IMG/VR virus record: IMGVR_UViG_3300044922_000087
Coordinates: 1 to 22,643 of that record
Source of the DNA: a virus
Reading direction: 5' to 3' (one strand)
Length of the DNA stretch: 22,643 bases
In this document: in pieces, positions 6,397-14,383 of the stretch
How the letters are laid out: each line of letters begins with the position of its first letter
How positions within the stretch are numbered: the first letter of the stretch is position 1
Notes under the pieces: model-generated
The model's database searches: none
The model's input: only the letters and a program-made list of their open reading frames with translations
Told to the model about the DNA's origin: nothing
Translations under genes and position numbers: made by a program

Positions 6397-8564
6397 TATT
6401 ACCAATAGGAGCTGATGCGAGTCAGTTCAATAGATCTATTAACGATGTAAAGGCTGCGTTCAAAGAGCTATCAAATACGATAGCATCTACTTCATTTAAT
6501 TTTGTTACTAACGAACAAAAGGAACAATTAAATGGATTACAAAGAACATTAAAGACTTTAAATACTGATGTAAAAGACTTTTCAAAAGCATTTGAGTTTC
6601 CAGAAAATTCTATTGCTGGAATAACTCGAAAAATAGATGAATTAAATAAAAGAAAAATTGCACTTGACGCAAATACAAGCAGTCAAGAAATAGCAAATCT
6701 TACACAACAAATTGAAAAATTAATTGCTAAAAAGAATGAAATAAATTCTTTAGGCAAAGCTATTGCAGAAGTATTTGAAGCTCCAGCAAATTCAATAGCT
6801 GGATTAGATAAAAGAATAGCAGAACTTAGTAAAAGAAAAATAAATCTTGATGCCAAAACAAGTGCAGTAGAAATTGCAAGATTAACAAAAGAAATAGAAA
6901 GACTTACTGCTCAAAAAAATAATATTGATAATTTAGGTCAATCAATATCTAAAATTGGTAAATCATCACAAGCTGCATTTGTAAAAGTACAAGATTCATC
7001 TAAAGGAGCAAGAATTGCATTAACGAGTCTTTCACTTGTTGCACAAGATTTGCCATTTGGTTTTATTGGTATTCAAAATAACTTACCAGGTGTTATTTCA
7101 TCATTTGGTGAATTAACTAAAACAAGTGGTGGTGTAAGTGGTGCATTAGGTCAATTAGGGCAATCATTAAAAGGTCCAGCTGGTATATTCTTAGGATTTA
7201 GTGTTGTTACGGCGGCCGTTACATTTTTAATTCAAAAGTATGGCAGCTTTGGAGAGGCAATAGATGCTATAACTGGTAGGAATAAATTATTAACTGAATC
7301 ACAGAAAGCATTAAATGAGGCAATAGCATCTACAACCGGTAATTTAACAGTTGAAAATGGAAAAGCACAAGCATTAATATCTACTTTAAATAATTTAAAA
7401 TTACCGCAAAATCAAAGACTTGCGGCATATAATGAATTATTAACAGTACAACCAGAAGTGCTTTCTGGTTTAAGTCAAGAAAATGCATTAACTGCTGATG
7501 GTATAGCATTGCTTAATGCAAATAATGAATCTTTAAAAGAAAGAACAAGATTAAAGATTACTGAAGCTGGAATCACAAGTGCATTAAACAAGGCTGCAAC
7601 CACATTAGCGGAAAAGAGATTAGAAGAGACTAAATTATTAGCACAAGAAAAAGTTGAGTTAGATAAATACAATAAATCACTACGTGATCAACCGGCAGCG
7701 GCTAAAGTAGCTGAACAAGGTATAAATACATATAAATTACAATTAGATAATACTCGAAGTTCTCTAAAAGGAGTACAAGATGAAATTAAAAATTTAGAGA
7801 CTGAACAAGAAACTTATCTAAATCAGTTAGCACCAATTACTAATGGTATTGCTGGAGTAAATTATCAATTAAAGTTAAAGGCTGATAATTTAAAAACAGA
7901 GCAGAAAGAATTACAAAATAGCATTGATTTAAATAAAAAGTGGGCAGAACAAAGTAGAAAATCATTTGAGAATCAGCCAGTAATAGATAGCGAACAAAAT
8001 TTTAGTAGATTCGTAGAAGGTGCAACAAGATTAAATGTAAAATCAGTACAAGATTTAGTAAAAGCAAATAGAGAAGGAAGATTGTTGATTACTAAGGAAT
8101 TGCAAACGATTCCAAAAATAAATATTAATCAACAATTTATTGACCAACAACAAATACTTGCATCATTTGCTTTAGCTAAAGAAACAATAGATAATGTATT
8201 TTTTAATCCATTGTCAAGCGCATTTGAAAAGTTTTTGAATACTGGAAGAATATCATTTGCTGAATTTGGTAAAATAGTATTATCAAATCTAAAAAGACTT
8301 GTTGCACAAATAGCTGCAACTAAAATTATTGAAATATTGGCTGGATTAGCTGGAGGACCAATAGCTGGTGCTTTTAGTCAAGGTGGTTCATTTTTATCAA
8401 ATATTGGTGGTCTTTTGCCATCTTTAAGGCAAAGGTCAAGGTTTGATAATATAAGACCATCCCCTTTTACAAATCCAGGTGGTACAGTTAATTTTGTAAT
8501 TAGAGGCACTGAATTAGTTGGGGTATTGAATAGAGGTAATCAAGAAATCAATAGAATAGGTTAA
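6372..8564 (+). CDS. Tail tape measure protein
   Basis: A 730-residue protein that should set tail length and help DNA entry. It opens with the usual tape-measure N terminus ('IGALILPIGADASQFNRSIN', then a long helical region). Residues 74-134 and 135-195 are a tandem pair of 61-residue helical repeats, each beginning F-E-x-P-x-N-S-I-A-G and containing R-K-I-x-L-D-A-x-T. A hydrophobic segment at about 268-291 and a second at about 635-670 are the membrane-insertion type stretches common in these proteins. Residues 430-560 are coiled-coil rich. The C terminus ends 'TVNFVIRGTELVGVLNR' and N-R-I-G, a small beta motif frequent at tape measure ends. The gene is AT-rich (13 G/C in 7861-7920). At about 1.5 angstrom per residue the tail would be near 110 nm (inference). 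It overlaps the chaperone by 25 nt and the next gene by 1 nt. Confidence 0.92.
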   Translation: MAENIGALILPIGADASQFNRSINDVKAAFKELSNTIASTSFNFVTNEQKEQLNGLQRTLKTLNTDVKDFSKAFEFPENSIAGITRKIDELNKRKIALDANTSSQEIANLTQQIEKLIAKKNEINSLGKAIAEVFEAPANSIAGLDKRIAELSKRKINLDAKTSAVEIARLTKEIERLTAQKNNIDNLGQSISKIGKSSQAAFVKVQDSSKGARIALTSLSLVAQDLPFGFIGIQNNLPGVISSFGELTKTSGGVSGALGQLGQSLKGPAGIFLGFSVVTAAVTFLIQKYGSFGEAIDAITGRNKLLTESQKALNEAIASTTGNLTVENGKAQALISTLNNLKLPQNQRLAAYNELLTVQPEVLSGLSQENALTADGIALLNANNESLKERTRLKITEAGITSALNKAATTLAEKRLEETKLLAQEKVELDKYNKSLRDQPAAAKVAEQGINTYKLQLDNTRSSLKGVQDEIKNLETEQETYLNQLAPITNGIAGVNYQLKLKADNLKTEQKELQNSIDLNKKWAEQSRKSFENQPVIDSEQNFSRFVEGATRLNVKSVQDLVKANREGRLLITKELQTIPKININQQFIDQQQILASFALAKETIDNVFFNPLSSAFEKFLNTGRISFAEFGKIVLSNLKRLVAQIAATKIIEILAGLAGGPIAGAFSQGGSFLSNIGGLLPSLRQRSRFDNIRPSPFTNPGGTVNFVIRGTELVGVLNRGNQEINRIG
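6591..6956 (+). repeat. Tandem duplication of 183 bp inside the tape measure gene
   Basis: Two copies, 6591-6773 and 6774-6956, encode residues 74-134 and 135-195 of the tape measure protein. Both begin with a Phe-Glu-x-Pro-x-Asn-Ser-Ile-Ala-Gly segment and align without gaps through a Leu-Gly-x-(A/S)-I end. The DNA copies have diverged at many synonymous sites, so the duplication is not recent. Confidence 0.85.
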
Positions 8565-10624
8565 TGGCGTATAATACTAAATATGAGATTAAATTTTATA
8601 GCAAAGAAGGAGATTTTTGCAAAGTGCAAATGTCTTTTGATGGCTATTCTGGTGATATTATACAATTAAATCCAGCGAGTAGACCATTTATACTTAGGGA
8701 GTTTAATACAGATGAAGATATATATAAACCATTAAGACCACAACAAGCAGAAATAAATTTTATATCTGAGACAACTGTATCAATAGATGACTTTTTAGGA
8801 AATAATGATGTTTACTGTTTAGTAAAATTTTATTATGGTGGCGAGCTTGGTCCAAATGTTTATTGGAGTGGGTATTTATTACAAGATGAGTTTCAAGAAT
8901 TTTGGGAAGATACTAAGCATATTATAACATTAAGAGCAAGTGAAAACTTAGGTTCTTTAAAAACTATACCATTGACTGATGATGATGGTTTAGAAATATC
9001 ATCTATCGAATATATTACTAATTATATTCGATATTGTGTTAAGGACTTAGTACAAGTAGGTAGTGCTAAATATCAAACATTATGGATATTAAATAATTTA
9101 TTTAATACTTATATGGATGATACTTACCCATCACTTGACCAAGTTTACGTTGACCCAAGAACATTCTCAATAGGTGATGGAGAGTATTTAGATGAATATA
9201 GTGTTCTTGAAAGAATTAATAGGGCTTTTTCACAAACATTATTTCAATATAATAACGCTTGGTACATAGTTAGAATTGAAGAATATTATATACCAGACAC
9301 AGATAATTTAAGACTATTCCAATATAAATTCTTGCAATTCCCAGTACCTTGGGATATTTATACAAAAAGATTTGATATAAATGTTGGTGTAAATGAGTCT
9401 GTGAAACCTATTGCTCCTACAATGTTGAGGTTTATAAAAAGACCTACAAAGGTAGATCAGATTAATATAAATTATGACTACCCATCTGAGTTACTTTGTA
9501 ATGAGAATTTTAAAAGAGGTTCTTTATTATCAAGTACATCAACAACTAAAACATATAGCATACTTGATTGGAATGCATATAAAGGATTGAGAGAAAGTCC
9601 AACACCCATAACTGCATCATATTATAGAAAAGATAAATTAGATGCTTTTGGTAATGTTATAGATAGCTTTGCTTATTTACCTTATGAGACAACTGGTACG
9701 ACATCTGGTGCTGACTGGTTGCAAAGTTGCGACATTAAAGTTACTAAAGGTGATGTATTAGACATATCATTTTTATGGAGATGGAATGAGACTGGTATTT
9801 TAATTGCTCCAACACCAACATTTAATGTAGCTCAAGTATTATTTAAGGCAGATGCATCACCTCAGTTTAGAGCTGGTATGGAAAGCAATGGTGTTTGGAA
9901 GATTGCACCATCAACTTGGGATTCTTGGGCGCCTACAAATATCCCTTATATAAAGTTTACACCTCCCGAAACTGCAACAAACGAAAACGGATATTATGAA
10001 ATAAGTGCATTATCTAAGCCTATACCAGCTAATGGTATAGTAAGAATATTATTGCATAATTCAGTTAATGCAAGTTATAGTAACAACTTCTCACAGTTGC
10101 AACTAAGGTTACAAGCATCCTTAAATGGGTTGACTACTTTAAACATTGCTGGTGATTTAGATAGATTTACCAAGCCTGAGGATATAAGAGCTAACTTCTA
10201 TGATACTATCTATTTGGCAGATATGCCTAACCCTAAATTTATGGGTTCATTGTATGATAGTGCTGGTGAGCTTACTGACCCAACTTGGTATAGATATAGA
10301 TATAATACAGAAGAGTTTAGCTTTAAAAAACAGAATCTAATTGCTCAATGGGAGCAAAATAGGTTTTTTAGAAATAAAATAGATGCTAATTTCTTTGGTT
10401 TGAAATGGGATGATGGCGGAAGTGATAAGGTTATTGGATTAATTAATACAATTAAATTTGTAGACGATGACCCTAATAAAACTTATGTTATATCAAATCT
10501 TAAAGAGATAGATTTTGCTAATTCTACTTGGAGTGCTACACTACAAGAGATTTATGATCAAGATAGAGATTTTGAGAATGAGACAGACTATCCAACATAT
10601 TTAAAAGATTATATATATAAATAA
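8564..10624 (+). CDS. Tail tip / baseplate-like structural protein
   Basis: A 686-residue protein located directly after the tape measure, where distal tail and baseplate hub proteins are encoded. Residues 1-260 are beta-rich and resemble the large tail proteins of Bacteroidota phages: 'VQMSFDGYSGDIIQLNPA' region, 'LRPQQAEINFISETTVSIDD', W-S-G-Y-L-L-Q-D-E-F (101-110), later 'VLERINRAFSQTLFQYNNAW'. Residues about 310-530 look like a jelly-roll insertion, with alternating strands such as 'KVTKGDVLDISFLWRWNETG' and 'PIPANGIVRILLHNS', the pattern of a galactose-binding-like or carbohydrate-binding domain. The C-terminal 130 residues return to the first style and end Y-L-K-D-Y-I-Y-K. I infer a hub/Dit-Tal analogue with a possible sugar-binding insert; I do not recognise a named family. 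Start overlaps the tape measure stop by 1 nt. Confidence 0.65.
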   Translation: MAYNTKYEIKFYSKEGDFCKVQMSFDGYSGDIIQLNPASRPFILREFNTDEDIYKPLRPQQAEINFISETTVSIDDFLGNNDVYCLVKFYYGGELGPNVYWSGYLLQDEFQEFWEDTKHIITLRASENLGSLKTIPLTDDDGLEISSIEYITNYIRYCVKDLVQVGSAKYQTLWILNNLFNTYMDDTYPSLDQVYVDPRTFSIGDGEYLDEYSVLERINRAFSQTLFQYNNAWYIVRIEEYYIPDTDNLRLFQYKFLQFPVPWDIYTKRFDINVGVNESVKPIAPTMLRFIKRPTKVDQININYDYPSELLCNENFKRGSLLSSTSTTKTYSILDWNAYKGLRESPTPITASYYRKDKLDAFGNVIDSFAYLPYETTGTTSGADWLQSCDIKVTKGDVLDISFLWRWNETGILIAPTPTFNVAQVLFKADASPQFRAGMESNGVWKIAPSTWDSWAPTNIPYIKFTPPETATNENGYYEISALSKPIPANGIVRILLHNSVNASYSNNFSQLQLRLQASLNGLTTLNIAGDLDRFTKPEDIRANFYDTIYLADMPNPKFMGSLYDSAGELTDPTWYRYRYNTEEFSFKKQNLIAQWEQNRFFRNKIDANFFGLKWDDGGSDKVIGLINTIKFVDDDPNKTYVISNLKEIDFANSTWSATLQEIYDQDRDFENETDYPTYLKDYIYK

Positions 10625-11235
10625 TGGCAGATATAGTAAAAACGGAAGGTCTTGTTTTAGCCATTACTGATGGTAGTGGTAACGTATATCCATTTGCTTG
10701 TGCAAGTAGTTCAAGTATATCAATAACAAAGGATTTGATTGAACTTGCACCAAAAACAAATACAAATTATAGGGAATATATAAATGGTAGGCAAACTGCT
10801 ACCATTAGTGGGTCTGGTCTTGTCAAAATTGTCCAATCAAATATGCAACCAATTACCTTTTTTGATAGCTTCATTGAGGCTACCGATACATCGTATATTG
10901 GATATTTAGATTTGATAGATCCACAAAATAATTATAAATTGTATAAATTTTCTTGTATACTTCAGAGCTTGTCACTTGAATCAAGCTACTCAGGAACACC
11001 TACTTATAACTTTACACTACAAGTAAGTGGAAATTTTACAGAATTAACTGTTGTTGACACTTACACCGTTGCGAGTGGTACAATAACTGCTCGTAGCACT
11101 ACTACTCATAAACTTGTGGCGGTTGGATATGGAGGCAAATGGTATTATAATTATACTGTTAGTGCTGGTCCCGTAATTAATTTAGGTTCATCGCTTAATG
11201 GCACAAGTGTCGTGGCGGCATATATAGCAATATAA
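10624..11235 (+). CDS. Tail protein with tube-like N-terminal domain
   Basis: A 203-residue beta-rich protein. The first ~140 residues read like a second tail-tube fold protein: 'LVLAITDGSGNVYPFACASS', followed by 'SSISITKDLIELAPKTNTNY', then R-E-Y-I-N-G-R-Q-T-A-T-I-S-G-S-G, a turn pattern characteristic of TP901-type tail tube proteins, and 'FTLQVSGNFTEL' at the domain end. Residues about 145-203 form a Gly/Ser/Thr-rich extension ('TVASGTITARSTTTHKLVAV') that could be a small Ig-like or surface-exposed domain. It differs from the main tube gene at 5289-5720 and may build the tail tip ring or adaptor. It starts with a 1-nt overlap with the gene upstream. Family assignment is by pattern only. 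Confidence 0.55.
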   Translation: MADIVKTEGLVLAITDGSGNVYPFACASSSSISITKDLIELAPKTNTNYREYINGRQTATISGSGLVKIVQSNMQPITFFDSFIEATDTSYIGYLDLIDPQNNYKLYKFSCILQSLSLESSYSGTPTYNFTLQVSGNFTELTVVDTYTVASGTITARSTTTHKLVAVGYGGKWYYNYTVSAGPVINLGSSLNGTSVVAAYIAI

Positions 11236-11246
11236 ATTTAATAATT

Positions 11247-11405
11247 ATGAAACAAATGATGGAAAATGTAAAGACAAGCCTTTTTGGTGCGGTAGCTGGA
11301 CTACCTATGATTTGGGAAGGCGCAATGGCTAATGATTGGAAGATGGTCTTAGCTGGTCTTGGAATGCTTTTAGTGGGCATTTTTGCAAGTGACGCTAAAA
11401 AGTAA
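11247..11405 (+). CDS. Small membrane protein, holin candidate
   Basis: A 52-residue protein starting at ATG 11247 and ending TAA at 11403-11405; it is below the size usually tracked. It begins M-K-Q-M-M-E-N-V-K, has two hydrophobic stretches (about 11-25, including G-A-V-A-G-L-P-M-I, and 33-47, including L-A-G-L-G-M-L-L-V-G-I-F) and ends in charged D-A-K-K. Two short helices with a charged C terminus fit a small class II-like holin, and the A-G-L-P and A-G-L-G-x-L-L-x-G pieces recall small phage membrane proteins of holin type. It starts 11 nt after the upstream stop and is followed after 3 nt by another small membrane protein. The endolysin is 6 kb away, so the lysis role is an inference; a virion membrane-associated role is the alternative. 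Confidence 0.6.
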   Translation: MKQMMENVKTSLFGAVAGLPMIWEGAMANDWKMVLAGLGMLLVGIFASDAKK

Positions 11406-11408
11406 GAG

Positions 11409-11630
11409 ATGGAGCAAGGGGTGATTGTGACGATAATTATTCAGACTATTGCATTTGCAATGGCATTGTCAAAGATGTTTACGGATATGAAGATTAAGTT
11501 GAGAGAACTTGATCTTCGTGTCCGCACCCTTGAGAAAAAAGAGGATGAGATTGGTGAGAAATTGGGGAAGATTTTTGACGCTTTGCAAGACATAAAATTG
11601 GAATTAAAAGATAAAGCAGATAGATTATGA
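11409..11630 (+). CDS. Small membrane-anchored coiled-coil protein
   Basis: A 73-residue protein with one N-terminal hydrophobic helix (residues about 4-22, V-I-V-T-I-I-I-Q-T-I-A-F-A-M-A-L) and then a charged heptad-rich coiled coil up to the C terminus ('LRELDLRVRTLEKKEDEIGE' and onward). This shape recalls holin-accessory proteins of the XhlA kind, but the order is reversed (XhlA has its membrane segment at the C-terminal end), so I do not name it as one. It is 3 nt after the holin candidate and its stop overlaps the start of the Ig-like baseplate protein (ATGA). It probably works with the 52-residue protein next to it. Confidence 0.6.
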   Translation: MEQGVIVTIIIQTIAFAMALSKMFTDMKIKLRELDLRVRTLEKKEDEIGEKLGKIFDALQDIKLELKDKADRL

Positions 11631-11965
11631 TACCAGAATTTAATTTAATGCCGATTAGACAAGGAGATACATACGTTCTTCCTTTGTCATTTTGGGAGGA
11701 TGAGTGCGAGACCACTGCAATAAATGTTGCAAGTGATACCTTTAAGCTAATGGCTAAAAATAGTGCTGGTGTCACTCAGTTTACTTGGACTAATGCAGAC
11801 TTTGTGGTTGGTGCGACTAACCAAAGGACAGTAACTTTATCAAGTGTTACCACCGCTGCATATCCACAAGGCGAATTTATTTATGATTTGCAAGTTACCA
11901 CTGCTGGTGGTACTTATACTTGGATGCAAGGTTATATTCAAGTCCAATCTCAAATAACATCATAA
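11627..11965 (+). CDS. Baseplate/adhesion Ig-like domain protein (BppU N-domain-like)
   Basis: A 112-residue single-domain beta-sandwich protein. The order I-R-Q-G-D-T-Y (10-16), 'LPLSFWEDE', then 'DTFKLMAKNSAGVTQFTW' and 'YPQGEFIYDLQVTTAGGTYT' with a closing G-Y-I-Q-V strand is the pattern of the small Ig-like domain found at the N terminus of baseplate upper proteins and many tail-fibre proteins: an opening Q-G-D-T, a middle D-x-F strand, and a G-x-x-x-Y-D-L-Q-V strand near the end. It probably links the adhesion fibres to the tail tip. Start overlaps the previous stop by 4 nt (ATGA), and the next gene follows 1 nt later. Confidence 0.65.
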   Translation: MIPEFNLMPIRQGDTYVLPLSFWEDECETTAINVASDTFKLMAKNSAGVTQFTWTNADFVVGATNQRTVTLSSVTTAAYPQGEFIYDLQVTTAGGTYTWMQGYIQVQSQITS

Positions 11966-11966
11966 G

Positions 11967-12230
11967 ATGTATATAAAGATAAATTATAATATCACTCAGC
12001 CTATCATTAAGGTTACTACATCTACAAGTAATGTGTATGTAAAAGTAACTGCACCAGCACCTATCTATATTAATATTGGTGATAGTGTTAGTGGTGGATC
12101 ATATATAAATAGGTTAGTTCAGTTGGAGGATGTGAGTGCTTTAAATGCAAGTGATGGTGATGTATTGCAATACGTTGCAAGTACGGGATTATGGACAAAG
12201 ACTTCATCAATTAATTTTGGTACCTGGTAA
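11967..12230 (+). CDS. Short fibre-linker protein ending in GTW
   Basis: An 87-residue protein: an N-terminal beta-rich region (about 1-40, alternating V/T/I) and a C-terminal 'VQLEDVSALNASDGDVLQYV' followed by A-S-T-G-L-W, a short motif (x-L-x-D-V-x-x-x-x-x-x-D-G-x-x-L-x-Y-x-x-x-x-x-x-W) seen repeatedly in phage fibre proteins as a connector. It ends N-F-G-T-W, the same last three residues as the big fibre gene that follows. No catalytic motif. Probably a trimeric collar or neck piece of the fibre assembly, or a truncated duplicate of a fibre N-terminus; it is 3 nt from the next gene. Confidence 0.6.
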   Translation: MYIKINYNITQPIIKVTTSTSNVYVKVTAPAPIYINIGDSVSGGSYINRLVQLEDVSALNASDGDVLQYVASTGLWTKTSSINFGTW

Positions 12231-12233
12231 TAT

Positions 12234-14348
12234 ATGTCAAGATTTGTAAAAGAGGTAGGAAGAAATTTTAATCAAGAGCCACCGACTGCTGGTCCAGGTA
12301 GTGGTACGGTCACCTCTGTGGCAATGACAGTGCCAAGCGGTGTATTTACAATCCTTGGCTCACCAATCACATCAAGTGGTACATTGCAAGTTGGGTTAGT
12401 CAATCAGTTAGCCAACACGGTATGGTGTGGGCCAACAAGCGGTGCGGAGAGTGTGCCAACATTTAGGGCATTAGTGAGTGATGATATACCTAACCTAAGT
12501 GCAAGTAAAATCACAAGTGGCACATTAGGAGTAGATAGAGGTGGCACGGGTGCGGTAACATTAACTGGTGTGTTATTTGGCAATGGCACAAGTGCATTTA
12601 CGGGTATTGCATCTACAACGGCTAATCAAATGCTAAGGGTCAATAGTGCGGGGACTGGGTACGAGTGGTTCACACCTGACTACCTTAGTAATCCTATGAC
12701 CTCTTTAGGTGATATGATTTACGGCAATGCTGCTGGTGCGCCATTAAGACGAAGTGGCAACACCACGACTACTAAGATGTTCCTTAGCCAAACGGGTGAT
12801 GGGACAAGTAGTGCTGCACCGCAATGGAGTGTAGTTACGGCAAGTGATGTGGGAGGTGTGCCAACGAGTAGGCAGTTAACTATAAATGGTACAAGTTATG
12901 ACCTTTCGGCTGATAGATCGTGGAGTGTAGGAACAATCACATCATTGACTGGTGAAGCAACTGCAAGTGGAACGGGTGCAGTAGCGGTAACGCTTACAAA
13001 TAGTGCGGTAATAGGTAAGGTGCTAACTGGCTTAAATACAAGTGGTGGAGGAAATATAGTATCAACTGATACTATCGTTCAAGCCTTTGGTAAAGTACAA
13101 AATCAAATAACTGCTTTAGTAGGTGGGGTTATGTACGAAGGTACTTGGAACGCATCTACTAATACTCCTACGATTACATCAAGTACTGGTAACAAAGGCG
13201 ACTATTATGTTGTAAGTGTTGCTGGTTCTACAACGATTGATGGCATTAGCGATTGGAAAGTCGGTGATTGGATAATATTTAATGGCTCTACTTGGCAGAA
13301 AGTAGATAATACTGATTTGGTTAGTTCTGTAAACGGATATACTGGTGCGGTTGTTTTAACTACTTCAGATGTAGCAGAGGGAACTAACCTTTATTTCACA
13401 AACACAAGAGCGCAAAACGCAATCACTCTTACAACAAGTGGAACAAGTGGTGCGTCAACATATAGTGGTGGTACTCTAAACATCCCTAACTATTCTTTGA
13501 GTGGTTTGGGTGGAGTTCCTACAACAAGAACTTTAACTATAAATGGTACTGCTTATGATTTAAGTGCTGATAGGACTTGGAGTGTAGGAACAGTTACCTC
13601 TGTTGCATTAACAATGCCAAGTGCTTTTAGTGTTGCAAATTCTCCTGTAACAAGTTCTGGAACATTAGCGGTTACTGCAACGGGTGATACTACGCAATAT
13701 ATTGCTGGTGATGGGTCATTAGTTGCATTTCCAATAACTGGACAAGCTGGAACATTGGTGCGTGAGGTTAGAAATAATACGGGTGCAACATTAACCAAAG
13801 GAACGGTTGTTTATATAAATGGGGCATTAGGAAATAAGCCAACTGTTGCTAAAGCATTAGCGACAAGTGATGCTACTTCTGCACAAACTTTTGGATTAAT
13901 ACAAGCGGACATACCAAATAACTCAAACGGATATTTAGTAGCGTTTGGTGATTTAGATGGGTTAGATACAAGTGCGTTTACTGAAGGTGTGCAATTATAT
14001 TTAAGTGCAACAACGGCTGGTGGATATACAATTACTAAGCAATATGCACCGAACCATTTGGTGTATATTGGTGTGGTTACTCGTTCACATCCAACACAAG
14101 GTAGGATTGAGGTTCGTATACAAAACGGTTATGAATTAGACGAGATTCACGATGTAGCTGCACAAACTCCATCAAACAATGACGGGTTGTTCTACAATTC
14201 AACGAATTCATTGTGGGAAAACAAAAGTATTGCGACTGCATTAGGGTTTACACCCGTAACTTCAGCACGAACACTAACAATAAATGATGTGGCATTTGAT
14301 TTGTCGGCAAATAGATCGTGGAGTGTGGGGGATTACGGAACCTGGTAA
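12234..14348 (+). CDS. Repeat-rich tail fibre protein
   Basis: A 704-residue low-complexity, Gly/Ser/Thr-rich protein typical of phage tail fibres. A 27-28 residue motif occurs three times (207-234, 426-453, 674-700): 'TLTINGTxYDLSADRxWSVG' type. A second motif, 'TVTSVA(M/L)T(M/V)PSxFx(V/I)' with 'SPxTSSGTL', occurs at 25-51 and 453-479. A third, 'LVSSVNGYTGAVVLTTSDVA' followed by E-G-T-N-L-Y-F-T-N-T-R-A (362-393), is a frequent fibre spacer. Residues 92-113 'ITSGTLGVDRGGTG' are a common fibre segment. There is no chaperone domain at the C terminus; the protein ends with the third repeat and D-Y-G-T-W. It presumably trimerises through beta-helical repeats and mediates receptor contact with the next gene. 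Start ATG at 12234 is 3 nt from the previous stop. Confidence 0.8.
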   Translation: MSRFVKEVGRNFNQEPPTAGPGSGTVTSVAMTVPSGVFTILGSPITSSGTLQVGLVNQLANTVWCGPTSGAESVPTFRALVSDDIPNLSASKITSGTLGVDRGGTGAVTLTGVLFGNGTSAFTGIASTTANQMLRVNSAGTGYEWFTPDYLSNPMTSLGDMIYGNAAGAPLRRSGNTTTTKMFLSQTGDGTSSAAPQWSVVTASDVGGVPTSRQLTINGTSYDLSADRSWSVGTITSLTGEATASGTGAVAVTLTNSAVIGKVLTGLNTSGGGNIVSTDTIVQAFGKVQNQITALVGGVMYEGTWNASTNTPTITSSTGNKGDYYVVSVAGSTTIDGISDWKVGDWIIFNGSTWQKVDNTDLVSSVNGYTGAVVLTTSDVAEGTNLYFTNTRAQNAITLTTSGTSGASTYSGGTLNIPNYSLSGLGGVPTTRTLTINGTAYDLSADRTWSVGTVTSVALTMPSAFSVANSPVTSSGTLAVTATGDTTQYIAGDGSLVAFPITGQAGTLVREVRNNTGATLTKGTVVYINGALGNKPTVAKALATSDATSAQTFGLIQADIPNNSNGYLVAFGDLDGLDTSAFTEGVQLYLSATTAGGYTITKQYAPNHLVYIGVVTRSHPTQGRIEVRIQNGYELDEIHDVAAQTPSNNDGLFYNSTNSLWENKSIATALGFTPVTSARTLTINDVAFDLSANRSWSVGDYGTW

Positions 14349-14383
14349 GACGCATAGAGTTAAAATAAGATAATACAAGATAT

